This document shows positions 18,149 through 27,331 of a stretch of 64,000 bases of DNA, in pieces (position 1 is the first letter of the stretch; each line of letters starts with the position of its first letter). Location: the NCBI GenBank assembly GCA_037200525.1, contig JBBCGG010000001.1:2956501-3020500 (forward strand), in the 5' to 3' direction. Source of the DNA: Methylocella sp. GTDB lineage: Bacteria; Pseudomonadota; Alphaproteobacteria; Rhizobiales; Beijerinckiaceae. The translations under genes were made by a program, and so were the position numbers. The notes beneath the pieces are model-generated. The model ran no database searches. It was not told the origin of the DNA and was given only the letters and a program-made list of their open reading frames with translations.

Positions 18149-18571
18149 TCAAAATTGCTTTTGCGCCGACCAGCATTGACCCTCAAATCTCGCCACAAGC
18201 GGATTGTGCGGAGTGCTCATGCTGAAACTGCCTGTGAATCTGTCGATGTTTACCACTACGCGGCCAATGGATTCCACAGGATTCAACGGGTCAACGCCAG
18301 TATTGACTGGAAGAAGGGTGTCTGTGTGTAATATTATAAGTTGATCATTAATTGTATCTATGTAGAATGCTCCGCCGTAATACATAGGAAACATCCTTGC
18401 GGAGCCTTGATTCGTATCAACTAAAATGCTTAAATTAGATTGGTCACTATGGGTGGCTCGTATAGAGCATTGGAGGTCGATGTGACTATTAGCAAAGGCT
18501 GAATTGCTTAATAAAAGAACCAAAATGCCAGAATAAAGTGGTTTAAGGTTCGCGTTTGACTCAAGCCCCAT
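18149..18571 (-). CDS. Predicted secreted hypothetical protein, cargo of element 1
   Basis: 140 residues. The N-terminus has a signal peptide (PLYSGILVLLLSNSAFA, cleavage after AFA). The mature part contains two cysteines (HIDLQC and GQCW), suggesting a disulfide-bonded periplasmic domain. Beta-strand-like spacing (GRVVVNIDRFTGSFSM) is evident. No family recognised. It is the last gene before attR. Confidence 0.6.
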   Translation of the reverse strand: MGLESNANLKPLYSGILVLLLSNSAFANSHIDLQCSIRATHSDQSNLSILVDTNQGSARMFPMYYGGAFYIDTINDQLIILHTDTLLPVNTGVDPLNPVESIGRVVVNIDRFTGSFSMSTPHNPLVARFEGQCWSAQKQF

Positions 18572-18725
18572 CTTGCTCTCCGAACCTTTGATCCATGGCT
18601 TCCATGCCTTGGTGCCGCAAGTCTACACTTAAGCTCGAATAGCATCATTGCGCTAGCGGCAAACTGTGCTTTCAGAAAAATGATGCATTGCTCGTGGAGC
18701 CGGACTTTTGGCAGTCAGCAGTAGG

Positions 18726-18744
18726 TGTTACATTAGGTATTACA
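18726..18744 (+). promoter_or_regulatory. Candidate integrase arm-binding motif (right)
   Basis: TGTTACATTAGGTATTACA matches the left motif TGTTACATTGTGGGTTACA in its first nine bases and repeats a TTACA core in its second half. It is in the same orientation and lies 70 bp inside attR. Confidence 0.45.
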
Positions 18745-18813
18745 GGCCCTTGTGTCCCCGTTAGAGTTTGTGTTATTTCAAATGCTTAGCGCTGAACCAC
18801 CGTAAGGCTTGAG

Positions 18814-18829
18814 CCTCTTGGCCGCACCA
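18814..18829 (+). repeat. attR of element 1
   Basis: A 16-bp exact copy of the tRNA-Leu 3' end (CCTCTTGGCCGCACCA). The sequence to its left no longer matches the T arm, so this is the duplicated half-site at the distal junction. Confidence 0.85.
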
Positions 18830-18835
18830 CTTTTA

Positions 18836-18860
18836 CCCGCACCTGATCAGAAGGTGCGGG
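18836..18860 (+). terminator. Hairpin after attR, probably the ancestral tRNA-Leu terminator
   Basis: CCCGCACCT-gatcaga-AGGTGCGGG, a perfect 9-bp stem beginning 6 bp after the CCA copy. Before the element inserted it would have followed the tRNA directly, so it is likely the displaced terminator of that gene. No long U-run is present. Confidence 0.45.
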
Positions 18861-18961
18861 AATGGCAATCGCGAGGATCTGTCGCGCTCATTCAGAGGCA
18901 GTCGCGGCCGGGCGCTCGCGGTTCATCGAAGCGCATCCAGCGTATAAAGCATCAGCTTGGC

Positions 18962-20443
18962 CTAAATTTCCGGCGGTCGCCGGTTCGCCCAAGGCGCCGC
19001 CTGTTCCAGTTCGGCGGCGAGCGAGAACAATAGTGCGTCATCGCCAAGCTGGGCGGTGAATTGGGCGCCGAACGGCATCTCCAGTGCGCCCGGTTCAGAA
19101 GCGGCCCAGTGCATTGGCGCCGACATGCTCGGCGTCCCGGTGAGGTTCGAGAGTATGTTGAACGGGGTGGCGGCGAGAGCGTCTATTGCCATCGTGTTGA
19201 GGATCCCGCTTTTATGGAGCAACTCGCCGATGGGCAGCGCGAGTAGCAATGGCAGGATGACGCGCTGAAGGGCTGGCAGGTCCAGCTCGCCGATCCGCGG
19301 CGCGGGGCCGGAGGTGACGGGCGATAGCATCACGTCGAAGCCGCTGGCGAAATAGGCGGCAAGATCGCGGCTTATGCCTGCCCAGGCGTCGTGCGCGGTA
19401 ATATATTCAGAATGCGGATGCGGCGCGGCCTAATTTGCCGAGCAGACGGGTCTCGGGCTCGAAAGCGCTTTCCGGCGCGCCGGTTTGGACGCGCGTGGCG
19501 TGAATCGCCGCGGCGATCTGGCCAATCAGCAGCGTGAGGAAACTGTGGGCGAGAGTTTTGTAGCCGGTGGCGGGCTCCGCCTCCTCGACGCAATGGCCGA
19601 GATCGGTGAGGAGCTGCGCGGTCTTATAAATGCCGACGAGAGTTTCGGGATGCACTGGCGCATCGACCGGCGAGCGTGTGGAAAGTCCGATGCGGAGGCG
19701 TTTCGCAGACGGGCGCAGAGCATCGGCGAAACGCGTCGCCGGACGCCGCATGATATCAGGACCGTCGGGATCCGGGCTGGCCAGCACATCTAGCATGGCG
19801 GCTGAATCCCGCACGCTTCGGGTCAGCACCCCTTCGGTCGTGGATCCTTCCCAGATTTCCTCGGCTTGTGGCGGCGCCAGGCCCCTCGAGACTTTGAAAC
19901 CGAACAGACCGCAATAGCTGGCGGGACTTCGGATGGAGCCGCCGCCATCGGCAGGATTCCGGCGGCGACAGATGCCGCGGAGCCTCCCGAAGAGCCGCCC
20001 GGTGTGCGGCCAATATCCCACGGGTTGCGGGTTGGGCCGTAAAAGCGGCTTTCAGTGACGGCTTTGATGCAGAGTTCGGGCGTCGTGGTGCGGCCAAAGA
20101 TCACCAGCCCCGCTTCCAGGCAGCGATCGGTATAGGCGCTGTTCCGGTCAGCGATCCAATCTTTCCGGGCGGCGGAGCCGGCGGTGACGGGCTGCCCCGC
20201 ATATTCCTGATTCCAATCTTTCAGGAGGAAGGGCACGCCGGCGAAGGGGCCAGTGAGTTGGGTTTTCGCGCGTTTGCGGGCGATTTCCGTCATCGGAACG
20301 GCGATGAAATTTAGGCGCGCATTCTGCTTTGTAAGGTCAAGCGCGATTTCGAGCAGCTCGGCGGCGGTAACCTGCTTCGTCCTCACCAGCTCTGCGAGGC
20401 TGGTTGCGTCGTGGGTCCGATACTCTTTCGGCGTCATTCGCAA
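18962..20443 (-). pseudogene. Amidase-signature enzyme, frameshifted
   Basis: An amidase of about 490 residues split over three frames. The N-terminal part (20443 to about 19945) carries the catalytic lysine region GVPFLLKDWNQ and the Gly/Ser motif GRTPGGSSGGSAASVAAG. The middle part continues GGGSIRSPASYCGLFGFK in another frame. A single extra T near 19409 (GCATTCTGAA) throws the C-terminal part (YITAHDAW ... APWANRRPPEI) into a third frame. The first break is a short deletion right in the active-site segment, so the product should be dead. It hydrolysed an unknown amide. It abuts the attR junction. Confidence 0.85.
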
Positions 20444-20584
20444 TCGCTCCCTTTTCGACGGGCGAATTTTGCCTTCGCCGATTTACGGCATTATGTCCGG
20501 CGGCCGGAGGACGGCTACGAGTGTAATGCCGCTGACCCATTGAAGCGGCGAGCGGCCTCAATATGTAACCTCAATATAATGGAA

Positions 20585-21535
20585 TTACTTCGCCGCCTTC
20601 GCGGTGGGGGGCGCTGAACTGTTTTCTGGCGGGGCGTCCTTGGCCGGCGCGTCGCCGGGCTTGGGGCTGCCGCCGGCTTCTCTCGCAAAAACGCTGGCGA
20701 TGATCTTTTCGGTTTCGGATGTCCAGCCGGGAGGGGCCGCACGGAGCGGCGGCGGGTCGTCGCCCGGCGCAATATGCACGATCTTGAAACCGCGCTGTTT
20801 CAGCTCGCGCAGCAGATCCGGCAACATGGCCGCCGTTTGCGCCTTTATATCGTGCATGAGCAGAATGCCGCGCTTCTCTTGCTCAAGGCGAGACAGGACG
20901 AGCGCCAGCTCTGTCTTGGCGCTCATCGGCAACCAGTCGGAGGCCCAGAAATCGGCGCCGAACACCGCAATGTTGCGGGAGGACAGCCAAGCATCGAGCG
21001 CTGGGGTGTCGGCGAATCCAGGAAATCTAAAAAATGGAGTTTTCGGCGCGGTTCCAGCGGCTCCATAGGCTGCCGCATCATCGGCCGCAATGCCTTTGTC
21101 TATTTCTTCTTTCGCCGCCGTCTCGCTCATTCGCCGCAGCGTCGCCGCCGGATGCGAAAAACTGTGATGGCCAACGGTATGTCCTTCGGCGATTTCGCGC
21201 CGAACTAAACTCGGCAACGCCTGCGCATTGCGGCCGATGAGAAAAAAAGTCGCTTTGACGCATTGCGCCGCCAGAGCGTCGAGCACCTTCTCCGTTGTAC
21301 CGGCGCTGGGACCGTCGTCGAAGGTTAGCACAACCTCATGATCTTCGAGCGCCAAGGTCTGTGGATAGGATTTCAGACCAACCTGCCAGCCGCCTTGCGC
21401 GCTGAGTTTCAGGGTGCGCTCGACGCCGAGGGCATCGGGCGGGCAGGGGGCGGCGGCTACGCCTGCTCCGATGAGGCAAAGGATGAAGCCAAAGAAAATT
21501 GGCTCCCACTTCCAAAGCATCGGCTTTGCGGTCAT
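20585..21535 (-). CDS. Exported polysaccharide deacetylase (CE4/NodB domain)
   Basis: 316 residues. Signal peptide/anchor at 10-29 (ending VAAA), then a CE4 fold: motif 1 TFDDGPS with Asp73/Asp74, motif 2 H124-SFS-H128 (metal ligands), motif 3 RFPGF, and a late LMHDI carrying the catalytic His. The C-terminal about 45 residues are Pro/Ala-rich and disordered. Such enzymes remove N-acetyl groups from peptidoglycan or surface polysaccharide in the periplasm. It is divergent from the mgtE remnant. Confidence 0.88.
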   Translation of the reverse strand: MTAKPMLWKWEPIFFGFILCLIGAGVAAAPCPPDALGVERTLKLSAQGGWQVGLKSYPQTLALEDHEVVLTFDDGPSAGTTEKVLDALAAQCVKATFFLIGRNAQALPSLVRREIAEGHTVGHHSFSHPAATLRRMSETAAKEEIDKGIAADDAAAYGAAGTAPKTPFFRFPGFADTPALDAWLSSRNIAVFGADFWASDWLPMSAKTELALVLSRLEQEKRGILLMHDIKAQTAAMLPDLLRELKQRGFKIVHIAPGDDPPPLRAAPPGWTSETEKIIASVFAREAGGSPKPGDAPAKDAPPENSSAPPTAKAAK

Positions 21536-21670
21536 TGCGGCGCCCCCAAACCGTTCGCTTTAAGGTGGGATTGGCAATGCCGAGAACAATGGGTGCGCCT
21601 TCCTGATTTTGCTTGGTCTTAAAAGCGCTCTATGAACCGCAATAAGCAGATCGACTGGACAGGATGATAC

Positions 21671-22229
21671 ATGGCCGACATTAAAGACCAGGACCCATCT
21701 GCGACCGTTCATGATCGGCTCTCCGGCGACGTCGCTGCGATCTATGGCGAGGATGGCGGGATCGAGCCCGATTTTCTGCATGACGTCGCGGCGGCGATTG
21801 AGGCTAACGACGCCGATCACGCGTTGGCGCTTGCGGGCCATCTGCACGAAGCGGATCTTGGCGCATTGCTTGTCGCGCTCAATTCCGATCAGCGGCTAAA
21901 ATTCATCGAATTGCTGGGGCGCCAATGCGGCGCGGGTTGTTGCGCGCGAGGCTCTGGTCGGGGCGTTGAACGGCCTTGCCTTTGGCGTGCTGACTGGCGT
22001 CGTCTCCGGCATCTGGTTTGGCCTGCCGGGAATTGGCGTCGTCATCGCGCTCGCCATGCTGATCAATCTCGTCGCCGGAGCGCTCGGCGGGATTCTCATC
22101 CCGGAACTGCTCGACCGGTTCGACATAGATCCCGCAGTGTCGTCGGGGGCCTTCGTCACGACCGTGACCGACGTTGTCGGCTACGCGTCATTCCTTGGCA
22201 TCGCCACGTTGTGGTTCCGGCTGGGGTAA
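21671..22229 (+). pseudogene. mgtE: Magnesium transporter MgtE, internally deleted
   Basis: The N-terminal about 85 residues (to KFIELLGRQ) match the start of the MgtE N domain, including HDVAAAIEANDADHALALAG and HEADLGALL. They then jump, with a change of frame near 21925, to the last transmembrane region: AARVVAREALVGALNG, then AFVTTVTDVVGYASFLGIA. MgtE normally has about 450-470 residues; the CBS domains and most of the channel are missing. A deletion of roughly 270 codons plus a frameshift leaves no function. Confidence 0.85.
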
Positions 22230-22258
22230 TTATTTCAACCGGAATGGGCGAGGCGCGC

Positions 22259-23641
22259 TCAGAAGTACTGAATCGTCGTGAACATGCCCGCCGCCAAGTG
22301 ATAGAGCAGGTGGCAGTGAAGAGCCCACCAACCGGGATTATCGGCGTCGAAGGCGACCGTGACGGCGGTCTTCGGCGGAACAATCACGGTGTCGCGCATC
22401 GCTCCGGCAAATCTTTCGCCGTTGATGGCGACGACCTGGAAAACATGTCCGTGCAGATGCATCGGATGCGGCATCATTGTCTGGTTGACGAAGATGAGTT
22501 CGACGCGCTCGCCCGCGAAGACCGGCAGCGGCGGGACCTCCTTAGTCCAGGCGACGCCGTTGATCGTCCATTGGTACCCCGACATGGAGCCGGTCAAGTT
22601 CAGCGTGTGGACCCGGTCCGCCGCATGCGGCGCGAGGGGATCTATCGCGCGAAGGCGGCTTTCCAGGTCGAGGTTCAGCGGGGCTGAAGCGGCGTCGGCA
22701 AGATCGGGAATGCGCCGGACCTCGGCTTGGCCCGCGACGAGAACGACGCCCGTTTGGCGCCGCTCGCCTTCGAGCGTGGCTAGCACCGGATAGGCTCCCG
22801 CGCCTTGCGGGAACGTCAAGCTGATATCCAAGCGCTGCGAAACCGCGATCGGAAAGCTCCGCGCCCTGATTGGAGCGACGTCATGGCCATCGACCGCGAC
22901 GAGGTCGCCCTCAAGTTCGCCCAACTCTATGTGGAACGCGCTCATCGCCGAGCTGTTGGTGATGCGCAGCAGCGCAGAGCCGCCGCTCTCGACCTTCACG
23001 ACTTCGGGGTCGGCGAGAGTGCGGCGATTGGCGAGGAAGGCGTCATATTTGACGTCGTTGAGGTCGGGCTTGGCGTCGCCGCCCATCTTCATCGGCGTCA
23101 TTCCCGCCATGGCGGTTGGCTTGCGCAGCTGCGCGTAAATCTCTTCGGGCGGCGTAAAGCTGAAATCGGAAAGCTCGACGACGAATTCCTGCTGGCTGGG
23201 CTTTTGCCTGTCGCGGATGATCAGCGGCGCCGCCATCAGCAGTTGCTCTTGCAGCCCTTCATGCGAGTGCATGAAGAAGGTGCCACCGAAGGCGAGCGGG
23301 AAGTCATAGTCGGCGGACTCGCCCGGTGCGATCGGCGGCGAAGATATGCCAGGGACGCCATCCTGGCGCCAGGGCGGCGTCAGCCCGTGCCAGTGGATGA
23401 GGCTCGGCTCGTTGAGGCGATTTTCGACCCGGACGCGGAAAGGCTTGCCGATTTCCGTCTCGATGCCGAGCGCGCCGTCCGGCTGCCGGATGTCGAGAAT
23501 AGAAGCGGCCTTGCCGTTTACTTCAATGCTGCGGCGCTCCAGCCGCAAAATCGTCGGCGCCGGCTCGCTGGTTTGCGCGCGGGCGAAGGAAGCTGCGCAG
23601 GTCGCGAGCGAAGCGCCGACAAATCGCCGCCGATTGAGCAT
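22259..23641 (-). CDS. Multicopper oxidase (periplasmic, three-cupredoxin type)
   Basis: 460 residues. A Tat-like leader (NRRRFVGA) points to export of a folded metalloprotein. All copper motifs are intact: HWHG (His83/His85), HSH (125-127), HPMHLHGH, and HCHLLYHLAAGM with T1 Cys443, His448 and Met453 as the axial ligand. Similar enzymes oxidise Cu(I), Fe(II), Mn(II) or phenols. It is the last gene of an operon with an ABC transporter permease and ATPase (12-bp gap to the ATPase). A Met-rich loop (MAGMTPMKMGG) in the middle is like copper-handling oxidases such as CueO, which favours a cuprous oxidase role (inference). Confidence 0.9.
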   Translation of the reverse strand: MLNRRRFVGASLATCAASFARAQTSEPAPTILRLERRSIEVNGKAASILDIRQPDGALGIETEIGKPFRVRVENRLNEPSLIHWHGLTPPWRQDGVPGISSPPIAPGESADYDFPLAFGGTFFMHSHEGLQEQLLMAAPLIIRDRQKPSQQEFVVELSDFSFTPPEEIYAQLRKPTAMAGMTPMKMGGDAKPDLNDVKYDAFLANRRTLADPEVVKVESGGSALLRITNSSAMSAFHIELGELEGDLVAVDGHDVAPIRARSFPIAVSQRLDISLTFPQGAGAYPVLATLEGERRQTGVVLVAGQAEVRRIPDLADAASAPLNLDLESRLRAIDPLAPHAADRVHTLNLTGSMSGYQWTINGVAWTKEVPPLPVFAGERVELIFVNQTMMPHPMHLHGHVFQVVAINGERFAGAMRDTVIVPPKTAVTVAFDADNPGWWALHCHLLYHLAAGMFTTIQYF

Positions 23642-23653
23642 CTCCGACCGTCC

Positions 23654-24988
23654 CTACTGCGGGTTCTCGAGACTAAACGTTTCCGTTGCTTCATCATAAG
23701 CGAAAAGCTCGCCGTAGCGACCCCAATTAACGACGCTTTTGAGGGTTTTTTCGGCATATTCCTCGGACATATAATCCTCCAGCTCCTCCAGAAAGCGAGT
23801 CGACCGGGCAGTATGGCTCGGGCGCTCTTCGAGGATGAGCTTGATCCGGGCGGCGAGAGGCAAATAGGACAGCAGATGGTCGCCGAAGAGCCTTTTGCGC
23901 ACATCGGTTTCCGCATCGGCGAAACGGGCGCCGGCTGGCGTCAGCTTGATGTCGCCTTCCTCGAATTCGGCAAAACGCAGCAGCTGCAAAGTTTCGCCGA
24001 CGGGAAAGAGCTCGTCTACTTCCATCTGGAGACTGTCGGCGAGCTCGGGCAGGGCGGCGCGGCCATTATAGGGTTCGGCGGCGATTTCTTCGATCATGCC
24101 GGCGAGCGTATTGGTTGAGACTTGCGGCAGCGCCATAGCGAAGCCAAGGCCGGGGAACGCGCCATCGCGGCTCAGCGGCGCCGGCTCCGGCCGTTTCGTC
24201 ATCAGCGCATAAATCTTATCCACCAATTGGCGGAATTCCGGATCGAGCCTGTTGCGGGGATGTTGCAGGCCGACTTGAATTTCGGCGTCGATGCGGCCTG
24301 GATTCGAGGATAGGATGATGATGCGATTGCACATCAAAACCGCCTCCTCGATATTATGGGTGACCATCAGGATCGACTTGATCGGCATGCGGCCTTCAAC
24401 CCAAAGATCGAGGAGGTCGGTGCGGAGGGTCTCGGCGGTCAGCACGTCGAGCGCCGAAAAAGGCTCGTCCATCAGCAAGATATTGGGATGGACCACAAGC
24501 GCCCTGGCAAATCCGACGCGCTGGCGCATGCCGCCGGACAATTCCTTGGGAAACGCTGATTCGAAGCCATCGAGGCCGATGAGGTCAATCGCTTTCAGGG
24601 CGCGCCGGCGCGCTTCGTCACTCGGCACTTTTCTAGCGCGCAGGCCAAGTTCGACATTGGCGAGCACCGAGAGCCAGGGGAACAGGGCGAAGCTCTGGAA
24701 CACCATGGCGACGCCATCGACGGGACCTTCGACCGGACGGCCAAGATAGTTGACGTCGCCGCTGGCGGGCTTGACGAGGCCGGAGACGATGCGCAGCAGC
24801 GAAGATTTGCCGCAACCCGAGCGCCCAAGCAGGCCGACGATTTCGTCTTCCTTCAAAGTGAGGGAAACATCTTCGAGAACGGCCGGTCCCTGCTCGCCCG
24901 ACCCCGTCAGATAGTTCTGGCTGACGTTCTTGACTTGAAGCAGAGTTTTACGCGGTTCGAGCGCGATCTTTGAGTGATTGTCGAGCAT
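23654..24988 (-). CDS. ABC transporter ATP-binding protein with C-terminal AAA-associated domain
   Basis: 444 residues. The first about 265 are a nitrate/sulfonate/taurine-type ABC ATPase: Walker A GRSGCGKSS, signature LSGGMRQRVGFARAL, Walker B NILLMDEPFSALD. The last about 150 residues are an extra domain (LPELADSLQMEVDELFPVGE ... EDYMSEEYAEKTLKSVV) known as an AAA-associated domain, of unknown role. It pairs with the double-length permease 9 bp upstream. No substrate-binding protein gene lies nearby, so the substrate is not defined. Confidence 0.88.
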   Translation of the reverse strand: MLDNHSKIALEPRKTLLQVKNVSQNYLTGSGEQGPAVLEDVSLTLKEDEIVGLLGRSGCGKSSLLRIVSGLVKPASGDVNYLGRPVEGPVDGVAMVFQSFALFPWLSVLANVELGLRARKVPSDEARRRALKAIDLIGLDGFESAFPKELSGGMRQRVGFARALVVHPNILLMDEPFSALDVLTAETLRTDLLDLWVEGRMPIKSILMVTHNIEEAVLMCNRIIILSSNPGRIDAEIQVGLQHPRNRLDPEFRQLVDKIYALMTKRPEPAPLSRDGAFPGLGFAMALPQVSTNTLAGMIEEIAAEPYNGRAALPELADSLQMEVDELFPVGETLQLLRFAEFEEGDIKLTPAGARFADAETDVRKRLFGDHLLSYLPLAARIKLILEERPSHTARSTRFLEELEDYMSEEYAEKTLKSVVNWGRYGELFAYDEATETFSLENPQ

Positions 24989-24997
24989 GAGTCTTCC

Positions 24998-26734
24998 TCA
25001 ATCCAGCCGTAGACGCCGTTGGGCTAGGCCAAAAAGCGGCCGCCACAGCAGGCGATTGAAAAAAATAACGAAGATCGACATCACGGCGACGCCGAGCACA
25101 ATTTTGGGAAAATCGCCATCCGCTGTCGCCTTAGCGATATAGGATCCGATTCCTTGCGCCATGACCGTGTTGTCGCCCCAATGGACGTACTCGGCGACGA
25201 TCGCCGCATTCCATGAGCCGCCGGACGCCGTTAGCGCTCCGGTGACATAAAACGGGAAGATCGCCGGAATGATGACGCGTTTCCACCAATCCCAACCACG
25301 AATGCGAAAGTTCGAGACCGCTTCTTTAAGATCGTTGGGGAAGGCCGAGGCCCCGGCGATGACGTTGAAGAGAATGTACCATTGCGTGCCAAATACGATC
25401 AAAAAGCTCAGCCAGATATTGGGATTTAGTGAAAATCGCAGGATGAGAATGACGGCGATTGGAAAAATGACGTTGGCCGGGAAGGCAGCTAGAAATTGCG
25501 CCAGCGGCTGAACTTTTTCCGCGATCGCTGGCCGCAGCCCGATCCAGACGCCAACGGGCACCCACACGAGGGTCGCCAAGATCAGCATGCAAACGACCCG
25601 AGCCATGGTGAAGAGGGTAAACACAACGGCCTGCCAAAGATCGCTCCAAGATAATTCCTGGCGGACGTAATCGACGATGAGCCAGCTCGCCCACAGTGCG
25701 ATGAGGCCGATGAAGCTGGCCCACAAGACATCGACGATCCGGCTGAGGCGTGGATTTGGCGGCGCATCGCGCAGGGAGCGCGCCGGAAGCTCAAGACGCC
25801 ACAGGGAAACGCTTTGCAAAAATTGGGTCGGAGCGCGCATCAAGGCGCGCGCCCATCGCGCCCGTTTGAAAACTTGCGCGACCCATGATTTTTCCTGAGT
25901 TTGGCTCGCCGAAAGCTCGACGCGAAAGCGCGCGCCGAAAGCGACCAACGGCCGAAACAGAAATTGATCATAGGCGAGGATCACAATGAACATCGTGATG
26001 ATCGCCGCGATGACGGCGTCGATGCGCTTTTGTTCGATGGCGAGGGCGAGATAGGAGCCGATGCCAGGAAGTTTGATTGTCGTATCGCCAACGGAGATAG
26101 CCTCGGCGGCGACGACGAAGAACCAGCCTCCTGACATCGACATCATCATATTCCAGATCAGGCCAGGCATTGCGAAGGGCGCATCCAATTGCCAGAATCG
26201 TTGCCATCCGGAAAGCTGGAATCCCCGCGCCACCTCATTGAGGTCGCGCGGCACATTGCGTAGCGACTGGTAGAACGAAAAAGCCATGTTCCAGGCCTGC
26301 GACGTGAAGATCGCGAAGACCGCGGCGCATTCGGCCCCAAAAATAGAGCCCGGAAATAGCCCAAGGAAGAAAGTCACGGTAAATGACAAAAAGCCAAGAA
26401 TCGGAACCGATTGCAGAACGTCGAGAAGCGGTATCAGCACCAACTCCGCGCGGCGGCTTTTTGCGGCGAAAGTCGCATAGATGAAGGTGAAGACGAGAGA
26501 AGCCGCCATGGCCGCGAACATCCGCAAGGTCGTGCGGAGCGCGTAATAAGGCAGCAGCGCATAATCGAGCGAAACCATGGTCGATTCGGGCGCCTCGAGG
26601 GGCAGGGTCAGGCCGCTGGAAACGCGCGTGGCCGTGATGAAGGCGGCTACGACGAACGCAAAGGCGAGCAGGTCATATTGATTGGGCAGCGCTTTGCGGC
26701 CGAGCGAAGTGAACGGGACGAAGCGAGACAGCAT
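24998..26734 (-). CDS. ABC transporter permease with two fused membrane domains
   Basis: 578 residues: two BPD_transp_1 permease units in one chain. The first EAA loop is RNVPRDLNEVARGFQLSGWQ (about residue 160), the second FPNDLKEAVSNFRIRGWDWW (about 470). This double form goes with the AAA-associated ATPases, as seen here. First gene of a three-gene minus-strand operon (permease, ATPase, multicopper oxidase). Family relatives carry nitrate, sulfonates or related anions, but without a binding protein the cargo cannot be named. Confidence 0.88.
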   Translation of the reverse strand: MLSRFVPFTSLGRKALPNQYDLLAFAFVVAAFITATRVSSGLTLPLEAPESTMVSLDYALLPYYALRTTLRMFAAMAASLVFTFIYATFAAKSRRAELVLIPLLDVLQSVPILGFLSFTVTFFLGLFPGSIFGAECAAVFAIFTSQAWNMAFSFYQSLRNVPRDLNEVARGFQLSGWQRFWQLDAPFAMPGLIWNMMMSMSGGWFFVVAAEAISVGDTTIKLPGIGSYLALAIEQKRIDAVIAAIITMFIVILAYDQFLFRPLVAFGARFRVELSASQTQEKSWVAQVFKRARWARALMRAPTQFLQSVSLWRLELPARSLRDAPPNPRLSRIVDVLWASFIGLIALWASWLIVDYVRQELSWSDLWQAVVFTLFTMARVVCMLILATLVWVPVGVWIGLRPAIAEKVQPLAQFLAAFPANVIFPIAVILILRFSLNPNIWLSFLIVFGTQWYILFNVIAGASAFPNDLKEAVSNFRIRGWDWWKRVIIPAIFPFYVTGALTASGGSWNAAIVAEYVHWGDNTVMAQGIGSYIAKATADGDFPKIVLGVAVMSIFVIFFNRLLWRPLFGLAQRRLRLD

Positions 26735-27331
26735 GGCGGCCTTCTACAGCGTCGGCGGGTGAGGACTCTGGACGATGATGGCGGGTGGACGTGGACCGAC
26801 AGACAGCAAAAGACGCCGCTATTCGTTCCGTTCTTGTGACTGTTGTCGAGGCGAATGACAAGTGGTTGACGGCTGCTAGGCCGGACCGCGAGGATCCTGA
26901 AGTGAGTTAGGCGCGGGAACCTGTGAAATCTCCCATTGAAGAAGTCGCGCCGCTGTTTGTCGCCCGCGATGCAAGTCAACAATCAACCGCCGCCAATAGG
27001 CAGAATTTGGACGATCGATCAAGGCCGCGGGACGACAATCCGAAGGTAATTCTCAGGTCCGTCCGAAAGCGCGGCCTTGCGACCTGATGAGCGGGCAAAG
27101 TGCGCTTCGAAGAGCCTTTACGCTTTGGAGGAAGCGCCAGCCTGATGGCCGCCGCACGCAGGATCAGGCTCGCGCCAGAAAAATAGCAGATGCTCATTTT
27201 TGCCCCGGTAAATTTACCTTTTGCGAGCGTGAAATATCAAATCGCTTTGGGGGCGCCGTTTTTTCGACTTGTTAACGCGGTCTTACTAACTTTTGCGTAA
27301 ATTTCATCGGATCACATTTCGGCTGACGCAC
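26735..27331. other. Divergent intergenic region
   Basis: About 600 bp between the ABC-transporter operon (leftward) and the lysozyme gene (rightward). It must hold both promoters. No gene or clear motif was recognised; the last 100 bp are AT-richer (TTTTTTCGACTTGTTAACG). Confidence 0.5.

Larger units (their letters stand above)
11249..18829. mobile_element. 7.6-kb integrative element in tRNA-Leu(GAG)
   Basis: Bounded by a 16-bp direct repeat of the tRNA 3' end (11233-11248 and 18814-18829). It contains a tyrosine integrase next to attL, a superfamily-3 primase-helicase with two overlapping small genes, an RHH-like small gene, a serine recombinase and two unknown cargo genes. No capsid, portal or terminase gene and no conjugation gene is seen, so it resembles a phage satellite or minimal integrative plasmid rather than a prophage. 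All main genes are intact, so it may still be mobile. The type label is inference; the boundaries are seen in the sequence. Confidence 0.85.

Noticed and set aside
22805-24118. A plus-strand frame of about 437 codons
   Set aside because: Antisense to the multicopper oxidase and ABC ATPase genes, which have complete motifs.
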